The notes below the pieces were generated by a model. That model was given only the letters and a program-made list of their open reading frames with translations. It was not told the origin of the DNA and did no database searches. Shown here one piece after another: positions 46,694 through 57,460 of a DNA stretch of 64,000 bases. The stretch is from Mycobacterium sp. AT1. Lineage in GTDB: Bacteria > Actinomycetota > Actinomycetes > Mycobacteriales > Mycobacteriaceae. The stretch covers positions 124,001 through 188,000 of the forward strand of contig NZ_MVOC01000009.1 of assembly GCF_002043095.1 (NCBI RefSeq). Direction: 5' to 3'. The number at the start of each line of letters is the position of its first letter. Within the stretch, counting starts at the first letter, position 1. The translations under genes and the position numbers were made by a program.

Positions 46694-48892
46694 ATGACTG
46701 ACCGCGTGACCGTCGGAAACTTGCGAGTGGCACGGGTGCTGCACGACTTCATCACCAATGAGGCGCTGCCGGGCACCGGTGTAGACCCCGACAGCTTCTG
46801 GGCGGGCGTTGACAAGGTCGTCGCCGATCTGGCCCCCGTCAACCAGGACCTGCTCGCGCGCCGTGACGAACTGCAGGCGCAGATCGACAAGTGGCACCGC
46901 CAGCGCGTCATCGGACCGTTCGACGCCGCCGAGTACCAGGCGTTCCTCACCGAGATCGGCTACCTGCAGCCAGAACCCGAAGACTTCACGATCACCACCT
47001 CCGGCGTCGACGACGAGATCACCAGCACCGCAGGCCCACAGTTGGTCGTGCCCATTCTCAACGCCCGGTTCGCGCTGAACGCGTCCAACGCGCGGTGGGG
47101 CTCGCTGTACGACGCGCTCTACGGCACCGACGTCATCCCCGAGGCCGACGGCGCCGAGAAGGGCAGCGGCGGTTACAACCAGGTGCGCGGCGACAAGGTC
47201 ATCGCCTACGCCCGCACGTTCCTCGACGACTCGGTGCCCCTGGCGTCGGGGTCGTGGGCAGACGCCACCGGGTTCACGATCGACGACGGCCAGTTGCTCG
47301 TCACCGTCGGCGACGACCTTGCGGTCGGCCTCGCCAATCCCGACGAGTTCGCCGGCTACACCGGCGAACTCGGCTCGCCCCAGTGGTCGATCCTCCTGGT
47401 CCACCACGGTTTGCACATCGAGATCCTGATCGACCCCGACTCCCCCGTCGGGTCGACCGACAAGGCGGGCGTCAAGGACGTCGTGCTGGAGTCGGCCGTC
47501 ACCACGATCATGGACTTCGAAGACTCCGTCGCCGCGGTCGACGCCGACGACAAGGTGCTCGGTTACCGCAACTGGCTGGGGCTCAACCGTGGCGACCTGA
47601 CCGAAGAGGTCAGCAAGGGCGGCAAGTCCTTCACCAGAGTGCTCAGCGAGGACCGCACCTTCACCGCTCCCGACGGCCAGTCCGAGCTGACGCTCCCCGG
47701 CCGCAGCCTGTTGTTCGTCCGCAACGTCGGACACCTGATGACGAACGACGCCATCGTCTTCGAGGACGGCACCGAGGTCCCCGAGGGCATCCAGGACGCG
47801 CTGTTCACTGGCCTGATCGCCGTGCATGGCCTCAAGGCCGAAGAGAACAACGGACCGCTCCTCAACAGCCGCACCGGCTCGATCTACATCGTGAAGCCCA
47901 AGATGCACGGCCCCGACGAGGTCGCGTTCACCTGCGAACTGTTCAGCCGCGTCGAGGACGTGCTCGGCCTGCCGCAGGCCACCATGAAGGTCGGCATCAT
48001 GGACGAGGAGCGGCGCACCACGCTCAACCTGAAGGCCTGCATCAAGGCCGCGGCCGACCGGGTGGTGTTCATCAACACCGGCTTCCTCGACCGCACCGGC
48101 GACGAGATCCACACCTCGATGGAAGCCGGCCCGATGATCCGCAAGGGCGCAATGAAGAGCCAGCCCTGGATCAAGGCATACGAGGACCAGAACGTCGACG
48201 TCGGTTTGGCCGCGGGGCTGTCCGGCAAGGCCCAGATCGGCAAGGGCATGTGGGCCATGACCGAGTTGATGGCCGACATGGTCGAGCAGAAGATCGGCCA
48301 ACCGAAGGCCGGCGCCACCACCGCGTGGGTGCCGTCGCCGACCGGAGCGACCCTGCACGCCATGCACTACCACCAGGTGGACGTCTTCGAGGTGCAAGAG
48401 GAACTCGCAGGCAAGAGGCGCACCACGCTCGACGAGCTGTTGACCATCCCGCTGTCCAAGGAACTGGCGTGGGCCCCCGAGGAAATCCGCGAGGAGGTCG
48501 ACAACAATTGCCAGTCGATCCTCGGCTACGTGGTGCGGTGGGTCGACGCGGGCGTCGGCTGCTCCAAGGTGCCCGACATCCACGACGTCGCACTGATGGA
48601 GGACCGCGCCACCCTGCGGATCTCCAGCCAGCTGCTGGCCAACTGGTTGCGCCACGGCGTGATCACCGAGGAGGACGTCAAGGCCAGCCTGCGACGGATG
48701 GCCGTCGTGGTCGACGAGCAGAACGCCAATGACTCCTCGTATCTGCCGATGGCGCCCGACCCCGAGGCCAGCATCGCCTTCGAGGCGGCCCAGGAGCTGA
48801 TTCTCTCCGGCGCCGCGCAGCCCAACGGCTACACCGAGCCGATCCTGCATCGCCGCCGCCGGGAGTTCAAGGCTCGCCACGCCAACCAGTGA
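46694..48892 (+). CDS. glcB: Malate synthase G
   Basis: This 732-residue enzyme condenses glyoxylate with acetyl-CoA to malate in the glyoxylate shunt. Characteristic strings include [28 protein letters not shown], the [25 protein letters not shown] region, [30 protein letters not shown] and [17 protein letters not shown] with the catalytic region, and the C-terminal [22 protein letters not shown]. The ATG has GAGAGGAAAT before it. An in-frame ORF extends 72 codons upstream but overlaps the esterase gene and was left out. It matches M. tuberculosis Rv1837c. Confidence 0.96.
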   Translation: MTDRVTVGNLRVARVLHDFITNEALPGTGVDPDSFWAGVDKVVADLAPVNQDLLARRDELQAQIDKWHRQRVIGPFDAAEYQAFLTEIGYLQPEPEDFTITTSGVDDEITSTAGPQLVVPILNARFALNASNARWGSLYDALYGTDVIPEADGAEKGSGGYNQVRGDKVIAYARTFLDDSVPLASGSWADATGFTIDDGQLLVTVGDDLAVGLANPDEFAGYTGELGSPQWSILLVHHGLHIEILIDPDSPVGSTDKAGVKDVVLESAVTTIMDFEDSVAAVDADDKVLGYRNWLGLNRGDLTEEVSKGGKSFTRVLSEDRTFTAPDGQSELTLPGRSLLFVRNVGHLMTNDAIVFEDGTEVPEGIQDALFTGLIAVHGLKAEENNGPLLNSRTGSIYIVKPKMHGPDEVAFTCELFSRVEDVLGLPQATMKVGIMDEERRTTLNLKACIKAAADRVVFINTGFLDRTGDEIHTSMEAGPMIRKGAMKSQPWIKAYEDQNVDVGLAAGLSGKAQIGKGMWAMTELMADMVEQKIGQPKAGATTAWVPSPTGATLHAMHYHQVDVFEVQEELAGKRRTTLDELLTIPLSKELAWAPEEIREEVDNNCQSILGYVVRWVDAGVGCSKVPDIHDVALMEDRATLRISSQLLANWLRHGVITEEDVKASLRRMAVVVDEQNANDSSYLPMAPDPEASIAFEAAQELILSGAAQPNGYTEPILHRRRREFKARHANQ

Positions 48893-48947
48893 CTAGACTT
48901 CGGCGGGTTCAGGTGACCACGAGACTCAACGAGTACAGGGGTTAGGA

Positions 48948-51038
48948 ATGGGCAGGCACAGCATTCCCGACCCAGAGGATTCCTCGGAGGCGGGACAGGG
49001 CGCCGGCGACGACCAGCCGGATTCGCCGTACGCGGACGAATACGCCGACGACTACACGACCGACGACTACCACACCGACGACCGTCCGACCGGTGACCAT
49101 CCGGCCGACGAGTACGAAACTGGATACGACACAACCGGTTACGACGACGGCGGTTACGAGGCGGGCGGCTACGACCAGCCGCGGTACGGCGAACCGGCCG
49201 ACCCGCGCGAAGGCGACTACTCCACTCTCGAGGAGCAGGAGGCCGCCACCACCGCGTTCGCGGCAACGCCCGCGGGGCCCAATCGTCGCGATTGGGAGAG
49301 CAGCGAGTGGACCGGCAGCCACCGGGCCATCACCCCGAAGCGGCGCGGCATCAGCGTCTCGGTGATCGTCGCACTGGTGACCGTCGTCGTGGTGGTCGGC
49401 GCCGTCATCGCCTGGCGGTTCTTCGGCGACGCCCTTTCGGAACGCTCGCAGGCCGGCGCCGCGCGATGTGTGGCCGGCGAGGTCGCCGTCGCCGTGGTGG
49501 TCGACCCCTCGATCGCCGACCAGATCACGCCGCTGGCCGAGAAGTACAGCCAGTCCGCGGCACCCGTCGGCGACAAGTGCGTCAAGGTCGGGGTCAAGGC
49601 CGCTGAATCAGACCAGGTGATCAACGGGTTCGCCGGCCCGTGGCCAAGCGATCTGGGCGAGCAGCCCGCGCTGTGGATTCCCGGCAGCTCGATCTCCGAG
49701 GCCCGCCTCGAGGCGTCGACCGGCGAGAAGACCGTCAGCGACAGCCGCTCGCTGGTGACCTCACCGGTAATGCTGGCCATGCGGCCTCAGTTGAAGACCG
49801 CGTTGGGACAACGCAATTGGGGCGCATTGCCCGGCCTGCAGAGCAACGCCACGTCGCTGGACGGGATGAACCTGTCCGGGTGGGGATCGCTCAAGTTGGC
49901 GTTGCCGATGACGGGTGACAGCGATGCCACCTATCTGGCCGCCGAGTCCGTCGCCTCCGCGGCGGCTCCGCAGGGGCAGCCGCCGACGTCGGGGGCGAAC
50001 GCCATCGCGACGTTGCGGGCCGCTCAGCCGAAACTCGCCGACGACAAGTCGTCGACGGCGATGGATGCGATGCTCGAGGCGTCGGATCCGGCCGCGGCCG
50101 ACGTGCACGCCGTGGTCGCCACCGAGCAGCAGATCTTCCAACGGGGTTCGCAGCAGGACGCCAAGGACAAGCTCGCCGCCTGGCTGCCGTCCGGGCCGAC
50201 CGCGGTGGCCGACTATCCCACCGTGTTGCTGGCCGGCACCTGGCTGAGCCAGGAACAGGTCAGCGCCGCAAGCGAGTTCGCCCGATTCCTGCGCAAGCCG
50301 GAAGCGCTCGCGAGCCTCGCCGAGGCCGGCTTCCGAGCCGACGGCACCACGCCGCCGCAAAGCGACGTCGTCGACTTCGCCTCGCTGCCCGCCCCACTGT
50401 CGATCGGCGATGGCGGGGTGCGGGCCACGTTGGCCAACCTGGTCAGCGCACCGGTGCAGGACCCAGCGGTCACCGTGCTCCTCGACCAGTCGATGTCCGC
50501 GGACGAGGGCGGCAAGTCCCGGCTGGCCAACGTCACCGCTGCGCTCACCGCTCGACTGCAGTCCCTGCCGTCGAATTCGGCGGTCGGGTTGTGGACCTTC
50601 GATGGCGTGGCGGGACGCTCCGAGGTGCCGATGGGACCACTCGACGAGCAGGTCGGCGGCACGCCGCGCTCGCAGGTGCTGACCACCAATCTCAACGGTC
50701 AGGCGCCAAGCAACGGGGGTGCGGTGTCCTTCACCACGCTGCGCCTGCTGTATCCCGAGGCGGTCGCCAACTTCCGTGAGGGCCAGCCCAATTCGGTGCT
50801 CGTCATCACGGCGGGACCGCACACCGATCAGTCGCTCGACGGCGCGGGTCTGCAGGACTTCATCAAGCAGAACTTCAACCAGGCACGGCCCGTCGCGGTC
50901 AACGTCGTCGACTTCGGCGCCGATCCAGACCGGGGAACCTGGGAAGCCGTCGCGCAGGCGACCGGCGGGGACTACCAGAACCTGAACAGTTCGGCGGGTC
51001 CCGAGCTCACCGCGGCACTGACCACGGCCCTCGGCTAA
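48948..51038 (+). CDS. VWA-domain membrane protein with acidic Tyr-rich N-terminus (Rv1836c-like)
   Basis: This 696-residue protein has a cytoplasmic acidic tail of about 130 residues with repeated short D/Y-rich motifs (YADEYADDY, YETGYDTTGYDDGGY), one membrane helix (ISVSVIVALVTVVVVVGAVIAWRFF, about 135-160) and a large extracytoplasmic part. That part has a solute-binding-like region and a von Willebrand factor A domain from about residue 500, where VTVLLDQSMSADEGG lacks a full DxSxS metal motif (D-Q-S-M-S is close). Function is unknown. Threonines in the acidic tail could be phosphorylated (speculative). Confidence 0.8.
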   Translation: MGRHSIPDPEDSSEAGQGAGDDQPDSPYADEYADDYTTDDYHTDDRPTGDHPADEYETGYDTTGYDDGGYEAGGYDQPRYGEPADPREGDYSTLEEQEAATTAFAATPAGPNRRDWESSEWTGSHRAITPKRRGISVSVIVALVTVVVVVGAVIAWRFFGDALSERSQAGAARCVAGEVAVAVVVDPSIADQITPLAEKYSQSAAPVGDKCVKVGVKAAESDQVINGFAGPWPSDLGEQPALWIPGSSISEARLEASTGEKTVSDSRSLVTSPVMLAMRPQLKTALGQRNWGALPGLQSNATSLDGMNLSGWGSLKLALPMTGDSDATYLAAESVASAAAPQGQPPTSGANAIATLRAAQPKLADDKSSTAMDAMLEASDPAAADVHAVVATEQQIFQRGSQQDAKDKLAAWLPSGPTAVADYPTVLLAGTWLSQEQVSAASEFARFLRKPEALASLAEAGFRADGTTPPQSDVVDFASLPAPLSIGDGGVRATLANLVSAPVQDPAVTVLLDQSMSADEGGKSRLANVTAALTARLQSLPSNSAVGLWTFDGVAGRSEVPMGPLDEQVGGTPRSQVLTTNLNGQAPSNGGAVSFTTLRLLYPEAVANFREGQPNSVLVITAGPHTDQSLDGAGLQDFIKQNFNQARPVAVNVVDFGADPDRGTWEAVAQATGGDYQNLNSSAGPELTAALTTALG

Positions 51039-51060
51039 CCCCCCTCAACCGTCCGCGAGC

Positions 51061-51107
51061 AGACACAAAGGGCCCTCAATCTCTGAGATTGAGGGCCCTT
51101 TGTGTCT
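51061..51107. terminator. Bidirectional terminator between the VWA gene and gcvP
   Basis: A perfect inverted repeat of 23-base arms (left arm from 51061, right arm to 51107) with only one central base apart, containing AAAGGGCCCTCAATCTC. It lies between the converging stops of the VWA gene (51038) and gcvP (51125). It should terminate transcription in both directions. Confidence 0.85.
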
Positions 51108-51124
51108 GGTCGCGGGGTACTAGC

Positions 51125-53995
51125 TCAGGCGAAGGCCTCCACCGGCGGGCACGAGCAGACCAGGTTGCGGTCGCCGTAGGCGCTGTCGACGCGACGCACC
51201 GGCGGCCACACCTTGGGCCGGAAGCCCTTGCCCATCGGGTACGCGGCCTGCTCCCTGGTGTACGGGTGCTCCCAGTTCTCCACCAGGAGGCACTCGGCCG
51301 TGTGGGGGGCACCCCGCAGGGGGTTGTCGTCCGCGGGCCACGCGCCCGACCCGACCTGGTCGATCTCGGCACGGATCGAGATCATCGCCTCACAGAAGGC
51401 GTCGACCTCGGCGAGGCTCTCGCTCTCGGTGGGCTCGACCATCAACGTTCCCGTGACCGGGAAGCTCATCGTCGGCGCATGGAAGCCGTAGTCCGCCAAG
51501 CGCTTTGCCACGTCGTCGACGGTCACGCCGGTCGACTTGGTGATGCCGCGCAAGTCGAGAATGCACTCGTGGGCGACCATGCCGTTCTCGCCGGTGTAGA
51601 GCACGGGGTAGTACTCGTCCAACCGGCGGGCGACGTAGTTGGCCGACGCGATCGCCGTGAGCGTCGCCGCCCGCAGTCCGGGTGCACCCATCATGCGGAT
51701 GTAGGCCCACGTGATCGGCAGGATCGACGCCGACCCGTACGGTGCCGCCGACACGGTGTAGGTGTCGGTGAGCTCGTCGGCCAGCGGGTGACCGGGAAGG
51801 AACGGCGCCAGGTGGCTGCGCACCGCGACCGGTCCGACGCCGGGACCGCCGCCACCGTGCGGGATGCAGAACGTCTTGTGCAGGTTGAGGTGGCTGACGT
51901 CGCCGCCGAACCGGCCGGGCCGGGCCAGGCCGACGAGAGCGTTCAGGTTCGCGCCGTCGACGTAGACCTGGCCGCCGACGTCGTGCACGGCCGCGCAGAT
52001 CTCCTCGACGTCGTGCTCGAAGACGCCATGCGTCGACGGGTAGGTGATCATCAGGGCCGCCACGGCGTCACTGTGTTCGGTGATCTTGGCCCGCAGGTCG
52101 TCGAGGTCGACGTCACCGTTCTCGCGGCACTTGACCACCACGACGCGCATCCCGGCCAGCGCGGCCGACGCCGCGTTGGTGCCGTGTGCGCTCGACGGGA
52201 TCAGGCAGATGTTTCGCTGAGCGTCACCGCGACTGAGGTGATAGGCCTGAATCGCGAGCAGACCGGCGTACTCCCCCTGCGAACCCGCATTGGGTTGCAG
52301 CGACACGGAGTCGTAGCCGGTGAGCTGGGTCAGCCAGCCCTCCAGGTCGGCGATCAGCTTGCGCAGACCCGGCGTGTCCGACGCCGGTGCGAACGGGTGC
52401 TGCCGAGCGAACTCCGGCCAGGTGATGGGCTCCATCTCGGCGGCGGCGTTGAGCTTCATGGTGCACGAACCCAGCGGGATCATGCTGCGGTCGAGCGCGA
52501 TGTCCTTGTCCGCCAGGGACCGCAGGTAGCGCATCATGTCGGTCTCGGTGCGGTAGCGGGTGAAGGCCGGGTGGGTCAGGAACGCCGATGTGCGCGTGGC
52601 GATCTCGGGACCAGCCCAGTGGTGTCCGCCCTTGGTGGCACCGAAGGCGGAGAGGACCTCTTCGACGTGGGTCGCGGTGGTGGCCTCGTCGCAGGCGACG
52701 GAGACGTGGTCCGCGTCGACCAGCCAGACGTTGACGCCGCGCGCCTTCGCTGCCGCGCGGATCTCCTCGGCGCGGCCTGGGACGCGGGCCAGCACGGTGT
52801 CGAAGAAGGCATCGTGCACCACCTCGACGTCGGCCTCGGCGAGGGCGGTGGCGACCGCGAGCGCATTGCCGTGCACCTTGTGGGCGATGGCCTTCAGCCC
52901 GTCGGCACCGTGGTAGCTGGCGTACATGGCCGCCATCACGGCCAGCAGCACCTGAGCGGTACAGATGTTGCTGGTGGCCTTGTCGCGACGGATGTGTTGT
53001 TCGCGCGTCTGCAACGCGAGGCGGTAGGCAGGTGAGCCGTCCGAGTCAACCGAGACGCCGACCAGGCGACCCGGCAGCTGGCGGGCATGCTTGGTGTGCA
53101 CGGCGAGGTAACCGGCGTGCGGTCCCCCGAATCCCATTGGGACACCGAAACGTTGGGTGGTGCCGAAGCCGACGTCGGCGCCGATCTCTCCCGGCGGGGT
53201 GATCAGTGTGCACGCCAACAGGTCGGCACCGACGGCGACCAGCGCGCCGCGCTCGTGGGCTTGCTCGACGAGATCGCTCCAGTCGGTGACGCGTCCGCTG
53301 GCACCGGGCAGCTGGACCACGACGCCGAAGAAGTCGCCGTCGGGCAGTCCGTTGCGTAGGTCGGACGTGACGATCTGGATGCCAAGCGGGGCTGCCCGGG
53401 TGGCCAGCACCGCGGCGGTCTGCGCGTAGACGTCGACGTCGACGAGCAGAGTGTTCGCCGAACCCTTGACTGCCCGGTGCATCAGCGTCATGGCCTCGGC
53501 GGCGGCGGTCGCCTCGTCGAGCATGGACGCGTTGGCCACCTCGAGACCGGTCAGTTCTTCGACCATCGTCTGAAAGTTGAGGAGGGCTTCGAGCCTGCCC
53601 TGGCTGATCTCCGGCTGATACGGCGTGTAGGCCGTGTACCAGGCCGGGTTCTCGAGGATGTTGCGCTTCAACACCGCCGGGGTCAGCGTGTCGTAGTAGC
53701 CCTGCCCGATCATCGACACCGCGACGGTGTTGGCGTCGGCCATCGCGCGAAGTTCGGCCAGCGACTGCTCCTCGGTGGCAGGCGGTGGGAGCTGGTCGAG
53801 GCCGGGGGACAATCCGTCGGCGGTCAGGGCGTCGAGAATGCCGCTGGGAAGAGCCTTTTCAGCCAGCTCGCCGAGGGTGTCGACACCGATCACCTGGAGC
53901 ATGGTCGCGATGGCGTCCGCGTCCGGCCCGATGTGCCTGTCGGCGAACCTGGGCTGGTGGTGTTCGTTGCTGGGATGAGTTGGAGCACCGGGCAC
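51125..53995 (-). CDS. gcvP: Glycine dehydrogenase (decarboxylating), P protein
   Basis: This 956-residue PLP enzyme decarboxylates glycine and passes the aminomethyl group to lipoylated GcvH. It is the single-chain form with two similar halves: the N-terminal [22 protein letters not shown] and the C-terminal half with [21 protein letters not shown], where the Lys binds PLP. The ATG lies about 60 bases after a tandem glycine riboswitch. gcvH lies 3.4 kb upstream with other genes between; gcvT is not in the window. It matches M. tuberculosis GcvB (Rv1832). Confidence 0.96.
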   Translation of the reverse strand: MPGAPTHPSNEHHQPRFADRHIGPDADAIATMLQVIGVDTLGELAEKALPSGILDALTADGLSPGLDQLPPPATEEQSLAELRAMADANTVAVSMIGQGYYDTLTPAVLKRNILENPAWYTAYTPYQPEISQGRLEALLNFQTMVEELTGLEVANASMLDEATAAAEAMTLMHRAVKGSANTLLVDVDVYAQTAAVLATRAAPLGIQIVTSDLRNGLPDGDFFGVVVQLPGASGRVTDWSDLVEQAHERGALVAVGADLLACTLITPPGEIGADVGFGTTQRFGVPMGFGGPHAGYLAVHTKHARQLPGRLVGVSVDSDGSPAYRLALQTREQHIRRDKATSNICTAQVLLAVMAAMYASYHGADGLKAIAHKVHGNALAVATALAEADVEVVHDAFFDTVLARVPGRAEEIRAAAKARGVNVWLVDADHVSVACDEATTATHVEEVLSAFGATKGGHHWAGPEIATRTSAFLTHPAFTRYRTETDMMRYLRSLADKDIALDRSMIPLGSCTMKLNAAAEMEPITWPEFARQHPFAPASDTPGLRKLIADLEGWLTQLTGYDSVSLQPNAGSQGEYAGLLAIQAYHLSRGDAQRNICLIPSSAHGTNAASAALAGMRVVVVKCRENGDVDLDDLRAKITEHSDAVAALMITYPSTHGVFEHDVEEICAAVHDVGGQVYVDGANLNALVGLARPGRFGGDVSHLNLHKTFCIPHGGGGPGVGPVAVRSHLAPFLPGHPLADELTDTYTVSAAPYGSASILPITWAYIRMMGAPGLRAATLTAIASANYVARRLDEYYPVLYTGENGMVAHECILDLRGITKSTGVTVDDVAKRLADYGFHAPTMSFPVTGTLMVEPTESESLAEVDAFCEAMISIRAEIDQVGSGAWPADDNPLRGAPHTAECLLVENWEHPYTREQAAYPMGKGFRPKVWPPVRRVDSAYGDRNLVCSCPPVEAFA

Positions 53996-54054
53996 GGGAG
54001 GACCTCTCAGAGCGTGGAACCGCTTGCGGTCCTCCCCCTCTGTCGTCGACCCGT

Positions 54055-54245
54055 CGCGGGTGCCTGAGAGATTCGGCGTACCCGATCACTGCCGGGTCGG
54101 CCTTTCCCCATGGGCGGGTGAAGTCGAGCTCACCACTTTCCAGAGGCATCGTGGCTCCACGCGGTCCTGGTGCCTGAGAGGTTGACGGAGAGGTGTTGCT
54201 CCTTCGGCGTCCGTGGCTGGCGGCCACGGAACTCTCCCGCGCAGG
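54055..54245 (-). promoter_or_regulatory. Tandem glycine riboswitch controlling gcvP
   Basis: On the minus strand the leader of gcvP has the 5' signature GGAGAG, then CCGAAGGAGCAA (54196-54207), then CTCTCAGG (54173-54180), and a second copy of the same pattern ending CTCTCAGG (54063-54070). Two aptamers in tandem, each with the conserved CTCTCAGG, are the hallmark of the glycine riboswitch. It would turn on gcvP when glycine is in excess. Confidence 0.9.
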
Positions 54246-54282
54246 GGCGATGCGTTGCCAAGTCTACCGGAGTGGGTAGAGG

Positions 54283-54906
54283 TCAGCCGATCTTGCGGTC
54301 GCGAGACTTGCGCCGCGACGCGAGCTCGTCCTCCGGGCTGGGGATGGACTCCCCGCCGTCGGCACGCTCGCCTGGGAAGTCGGCGATGGCTCCGGTGAGC
54401 TCGCGCATGGCTCCCGACACGGCGATGCCGAACACGCCCTGGCCGCCTTGGAGCAGGTCGACGACCTCTTCGGCCGACGTGCACTCGTAGACGGTGGTGC
54501 CGTCGGAGAACAGGGTGATGTTGGCGAGGTCCTTGACGCCACGCTGGCGCAGATGGTCGACCGCGACCCGAATGTTGTGCAACGAGATTCCGGTGTCCAG
54601 AAGCCTTTTGACGATCTTCAGAACCAGGATGTCCTTGAACGAGTAGAGCCGCTGGCTGCCCGAGCCGGCCGCACCGCGAATCGACGGGACCACGAGGGAC
54701 GTCCTGGCCCAATAATCCAGCTGGCGATAGGTGATTCCGGCGATCTGGCAGGCGCTCGGCCCCCGATAGCCCACGAGTTCGTCCGGGACGGAGTTGTCGG
54801 GGAACAAGCCAGCCTGCACGGCTTCGCTAGGGGCTGCCGAGACTGCCGGCTCCGGTGTGCCGCTGGAGGTGAGATCCAACTGCTCCTGACGTGGCGTGTC
54901 GCCCAC
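54283..54906 (-). CDS. MerR-family regulator (Rv1830-like)
   Basis: This protein of about 207 residues has a MerR-type winged helix (GYRGPSACQIAGITYRQLDYWARTSLVVPSIRGAAGSGSQRLYSFKDILVLKIVKRLLDTGISL, residues about 48-110), a linker and a small C-terminal domain (ANITLFSDGTTVYECTSAEEVVDLLQGGQGVFGIAVSGAMRELTGAI), then a basic tail. M. tuberculosis Rv1830 has been linked to cell division and drug tolerance. I chose the GTG at 54906 (VGDTPRQEQL); longer starts are open. Confidence 0.88.
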   Translation of the reverse strand: MGDTPRQEQLDLTSSGTPEPAVSAAPSEAVQAGLFPDNSVPDELVGYRGPSACQIAGITYRQLDYWARTSLVVPSIRGAAGSGSQRLYSFKDILVLKIVKRLLDTGISLHNIRVAVDHLRQRGVKDLANITLFSDGTTVYECTSAEEVVDLLQGGQGVFGIAVSGAMRELTGAIADFPGERADGGESIPSPEDELASRRKSRDRKIG

Positions 54907-55137
54907 TGCCCATCCTCTCGCCGATCGAACTGGATCCATGCGTGGCAGCCATCAACGACGACTCAACACGTTTGCTCCGAGCTCTCGAGTATGTCGAGCA
55001 TACGCTTCCTGCTCGACACTCACTGCCCCTCGGAGTGATTCAAAGTATGGCTGCCCGTGACATGTATCGACGAAACCGGCTCCGCGTGTCGAGAGCGTGA
55101 GACGCATCCGTGACTATCGGTGATCCGGGCAGCGTCC
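54907..55137. other. 231 bp spacer with a small inverted repeat
   Basis: This gap between the Rv1830-like gene and the bifunctional-nuclease gene holds GTATGTCGAGCATAC (54989-55003), a five-base inverted repeat with a five-base spacer. It could be part of a MerR-type operator for the downstream gene. Short ORFs on the plus strand here have no coding signature. I see nothing else. Confidence 0.4.
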
Positions 55138-55632
55138 TCAGGTGGCCTTGAAGTCGTCTGGGGAAACGCTGTCCAGGAACTCCTTGAACTTCTCGACCTC
55201 GTCTTCGCGAACGGCGCCGGTGGTCTCCTCGTCGGACTCGTCGGGGATCAACAGCCCCGCCTCGGCCAACACGGCCTCCTCGACGTAGATCGGCACCCCG
55301 GCCCGCATGGCGATCGCCACCGAATCCGACGGCCGGGCCGAGACCTTGATGTCGCGGTCGAAGATGAGGTCGGCGTAGAACGTGCCTTCCTGCAAATCGA
55401 CGATCCGGACTTCCTTCAGCGAATGGCCAAGGGCGGTAATCAAATCCCGGATCAAGTCGTGGGTGAGCGGGCGGGCCGGCTCGACCCCCTGTTGCTCGAG
55501 CGCGATCGCCTGCGCCTCCGTCTGACCGATCCAGATCGGAAGATACCGGTCCCCATTGGACTCTCGCAGCAGCAGAACCGGCTGGTTCTGAGGCTGTTCC
55601 ACGCGAATGCCGATCACTCGAACCTCGCCCAT
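55138..55632 (-). CDS. Bifunctional nuclease family protein (Rv1829-like)
   Basis: This 164-residue protein reads MGEVRVIGIRVEQPQNQPVLLLRESNGDRYLPIWIGQTEAQAIALEQQGVEPARPLTHDLI, the DUF151/BFN domain found in proteins such as Thermotoga TM0160 with reported nuclease activity. The tail is acidic and hydrophilic (DESDEETTGAVREDEVEKFKEFLDS). The start at 55632 is supported by the M. tuberculosis sequence as I recall it and by GGAGGG nine bases upstream; a 12-residue in-frame extension is open. Confidence 0.88.
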   Translation of the reverse strand: MGEVRVIGIRVEQPQNQPVLLLRESNGDRYLPIWIGQTEAQAIALEQQGVEPARPLTHDLIRDLITALGHSLKEVRIVDLQEGTFYADLIFDRDIKVSARPSDSVAIAMRAGVPIYVEEAVLAEAGLLIPDESDEETTGAVREDEVEKFKEFLDSVSPDDFKAT

Positions 55633-55690
55633 CTGTGTCTGCCCTCCGCGCCTAAAGCCGGTCGTCAAACCGTCGAGCCGAGTCTAATCC

Positions 55691-56428
55691 TCAGCGGTCC
55701 AGAACGTCGCGCACGGCGGACTTGATCAGCGAGGTGTGCAATGTGATGGCCAGCGCGGCGACCTCCCGCGCGAGATCATCCGCGCGATCTCGGGCGCCCG
55801 CCTTGACCACGGGGCCGGCGATCTGGGCGATCAAATCCGACTGTCGATCCGCCGCCGACCGGAACGCCCGCAGGTGTCGGGGTTCGACGCCGTAGTCGGC
55901 CAGCGCCTTGGCGCACTGCGCGGTGACCACCATGTGCTCGTCGAAGAAACCACCGGGGCCGGACGTCACGACGCCTGCCTTGATGAGGGCGCCGAGCAAT
56001 TCCTCGTCGACGCCCGACCGCGACAACAGATCCTCGCGGCTCAGCCTGACCTGTGCGGGCGCCACCGCAGCGGTGTCGTACGCGCTTTGGTCAGCTCGGC
56101 CATCGTTGGAAACCTGCACCAGTCGCGGTACGCCGTAACTGGATCCAGTCTCGGGCAGTGCCCCGTCAGACTGTGAGTCGAGCTGCGCCTTGATCACCTT
56201 GAGCGGCAGGTAGTGATCCCGCTGCGCGGTCAGGATGAACCGCAGGCGCGCACAGTCGTATGCGGTGAAACGGCGGTATCCCGACCCCGAGCGCTGTGGC
56301 GTAACCAGTCCTTCGGCCTCCAGGAAGCGAATCTTGGAGATGGTCACGTCCGGAAAGTCGGGTCGCAGCGATTCCAGGACCGCTCCGATCGACATCCCGG
56401 CGAGCGCTGGGGTGTCGGGGGCGGTCAT
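55691..56428 (-). CDS. MerR-family regulator FtsR (Rv1828-like)
   Basis: This 245-residue regulator has an N-terminal MerR helix-turn-helix ([42 protein letters not shown], residues about 12-55) and a long C-terminal helical part with HAEFR-free, leucine-rich segments. Actinobacterial FtsR has been linked to activation of ftsZ and cell-division genes. The ATG overlaps the garA stop by one base (TGATG), so the two are cotranslated. Confidence 0.87.
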   Translation of the reverse strand: MTAPDTPALAGMSIGAVLESLRPDFPDVTISKIRFLEAEGLVTPQRSGSGYRRFTAYDCARLRFILTAQRDHYLPLKVIKAQLDSQSDGALPETGSSYGVPRLVQVSNDGRADQSAYDTAAVAPAQVRLSREDLLSRSGVDEELLGALIKAGVVTSGPGGFFDEHMVVTAQCAKALADYGVEPRHLRAFRSAADRQSDLIAQIAGPVVKAGARDRADDLAREVAALAITLHTSLIKSAVRDVLDR

Positions 56429-56910
56429 CAGCTACCGGAACCGCCGTCGTCGTCGCCCTTGGGTCCGGTGAGGAAAACCAGTCGGAACTTGCCGATCTGG
56501 ACCTCGTCGCCATTGGCCAGCACCGCGGAATCCACGGGCTCGCGGTTGACGTAGGTGCCGTTGAGGCTGCCGACGTCGACGACCTGGAATTCGCCACTCT
56601 CGAGGCGGAACTCCGCATGCCGGCGACTCACCGTCACGTCGTCGAGGAAGATGTCGCTGTCTGGGTGCCGACCGGCCGACGTCCTGGCCTGGTCGAGCAG
56701 GAATCGCGACCCCGCGTTGGGGCCGCGCTTGACGACGAGAAGTGCCGAGCCGGCGGGAAGTCCTTCGACTCCCGACACGGCGCCTTCACCGCTGGTGGCT
56801 GGCGGGGCGTCCAATTCGTTGAGGAAGTCCGATCGGAAGACCGAGGTCGTCTCGACCGTCACTTCCCCCTCGGATTGATCCGCTCCCGAACTGGTGTCGT
56901 TGTCCGTCAC
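56428..56910 (-). CDS. garA: FHA-domain regulator GarA
   Basis: This 160-residue protein has an N-terminal phosphorylation motif [10 protein letters not shown] with Thr21 and Thr22 (sites for PknG and PknB in the studied proteins) and a C-terminal FHA domain (about 65-150; [49 protein letters not shown]). Unphosphorylated GarA inhibits 2-oxoglutarate-consuming enzymes and stimulates glutamate synthase. The GTG start is supported by M. tuberculosis GarA (Rv1827). Confidence 0.95.
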   Translation of the reverse strand: MTDNDTSSGADQSEGEVTVETTSVFRSDFLNELDAPPATSGEGAVSGVEGLPAGSALLVVKRGPNAGSRFLLDQARTSAGRHPDSDIFLDDVTVSRRHAEFRLESGEFQVVDVGSLNGTYVNREPVDSAVLANGDEVQIGKFRLVFLTGPKGDDDGGSGS

Positions 56911-57048
56911 GCGGTGCTCCTTACTGGCTGCTGTGGCGATGGTTTGCAGACGCGCCGGCGTAACGCCAGCCGTCATGCATCTCGATACGACCGTACCGCG
57001 CGGCAGTGGTCGCCGTGACAACGACCACCGGATCACCGGCCGCATTTC

Positions 57049-57444
57049 TCATTCGTCGAGCGTCGCACCATAGGCGTCGGCGTCGAGCAGACCGTCGAGG
57101 GCCACCGACAGCTCTGCGGCATCAACCTGCAGGTCGATGAGCCATCCGGCGCCGTACGGGTCGGAGTTCACCAACTCCGGGGAGTCGGCCACTTCGCCGT
57201 TGACGGCAACCACTTTGGCGGTGATCGGCGCGAACAAGTCCGAGTTCGACTTGGTCGACTCGACGGTGCCGAACTCGCCGCCCGCGGTGACCTCGGCGTC
57301 GACGTCGGGCAGTTCGACGAAGACGACGTCACCGAGCGCCGCTTGGGCGAAGTCGGTGATGCCGACGCGGACGGTGTCGTCACCGGTCCGACGCACCCAC
57401 TCGTGGTCTTCGGTGTAGTACAGGTCGGACGGAATCTCGCTCAC
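57049..57444 (-). CDS. gcvH: Glycine cleavage system H protein
   Basis: This 131-residue lipoyl carrier has the lipoylation motif [14 protein letters not shown] with Lys65 as the modified residue, preceded by [13 protein letters not shown] and [22 protein letters not shown], and ending with a C-terminal strand set. It shuttles aminomethyl groups from GcvP to GcvT. The GTG has GGAG just upstream. It follows two DUF881 genes and precedes garA, as in M. tuberculosis (Rv1826). Confidence 0.95.
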   Translation of the reverse strand: MSEIPSDLYYTEDHEWVRRTGDDTVRVGITDFAQAALGDVVFVELPDVDAEVTAGGEFGTVESTKSNSDLFAPITAKVVAVNGEVADSPELVNSDPYGAGWLIDLQVDAAELSVALDGLLDADAYGATLDE

Positions 57445-57460
57445 TGGGCTCCTCGTGTGC

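Noticed and set aside
46364..48880. 838-codon minus-strand open frame opposite glcB
   Set aside because: Antisense to a strongly recognised malate synthase; codon composition is typical of reverse-frame readthrough in high-GC DNA.
51089..53035. 648-codon plus-strand open frame opposite gcvP
   Set aside because: Antisense to gcvP, no motifs, Arg/Asp/Gly/Val-rich composition typical of shadows.
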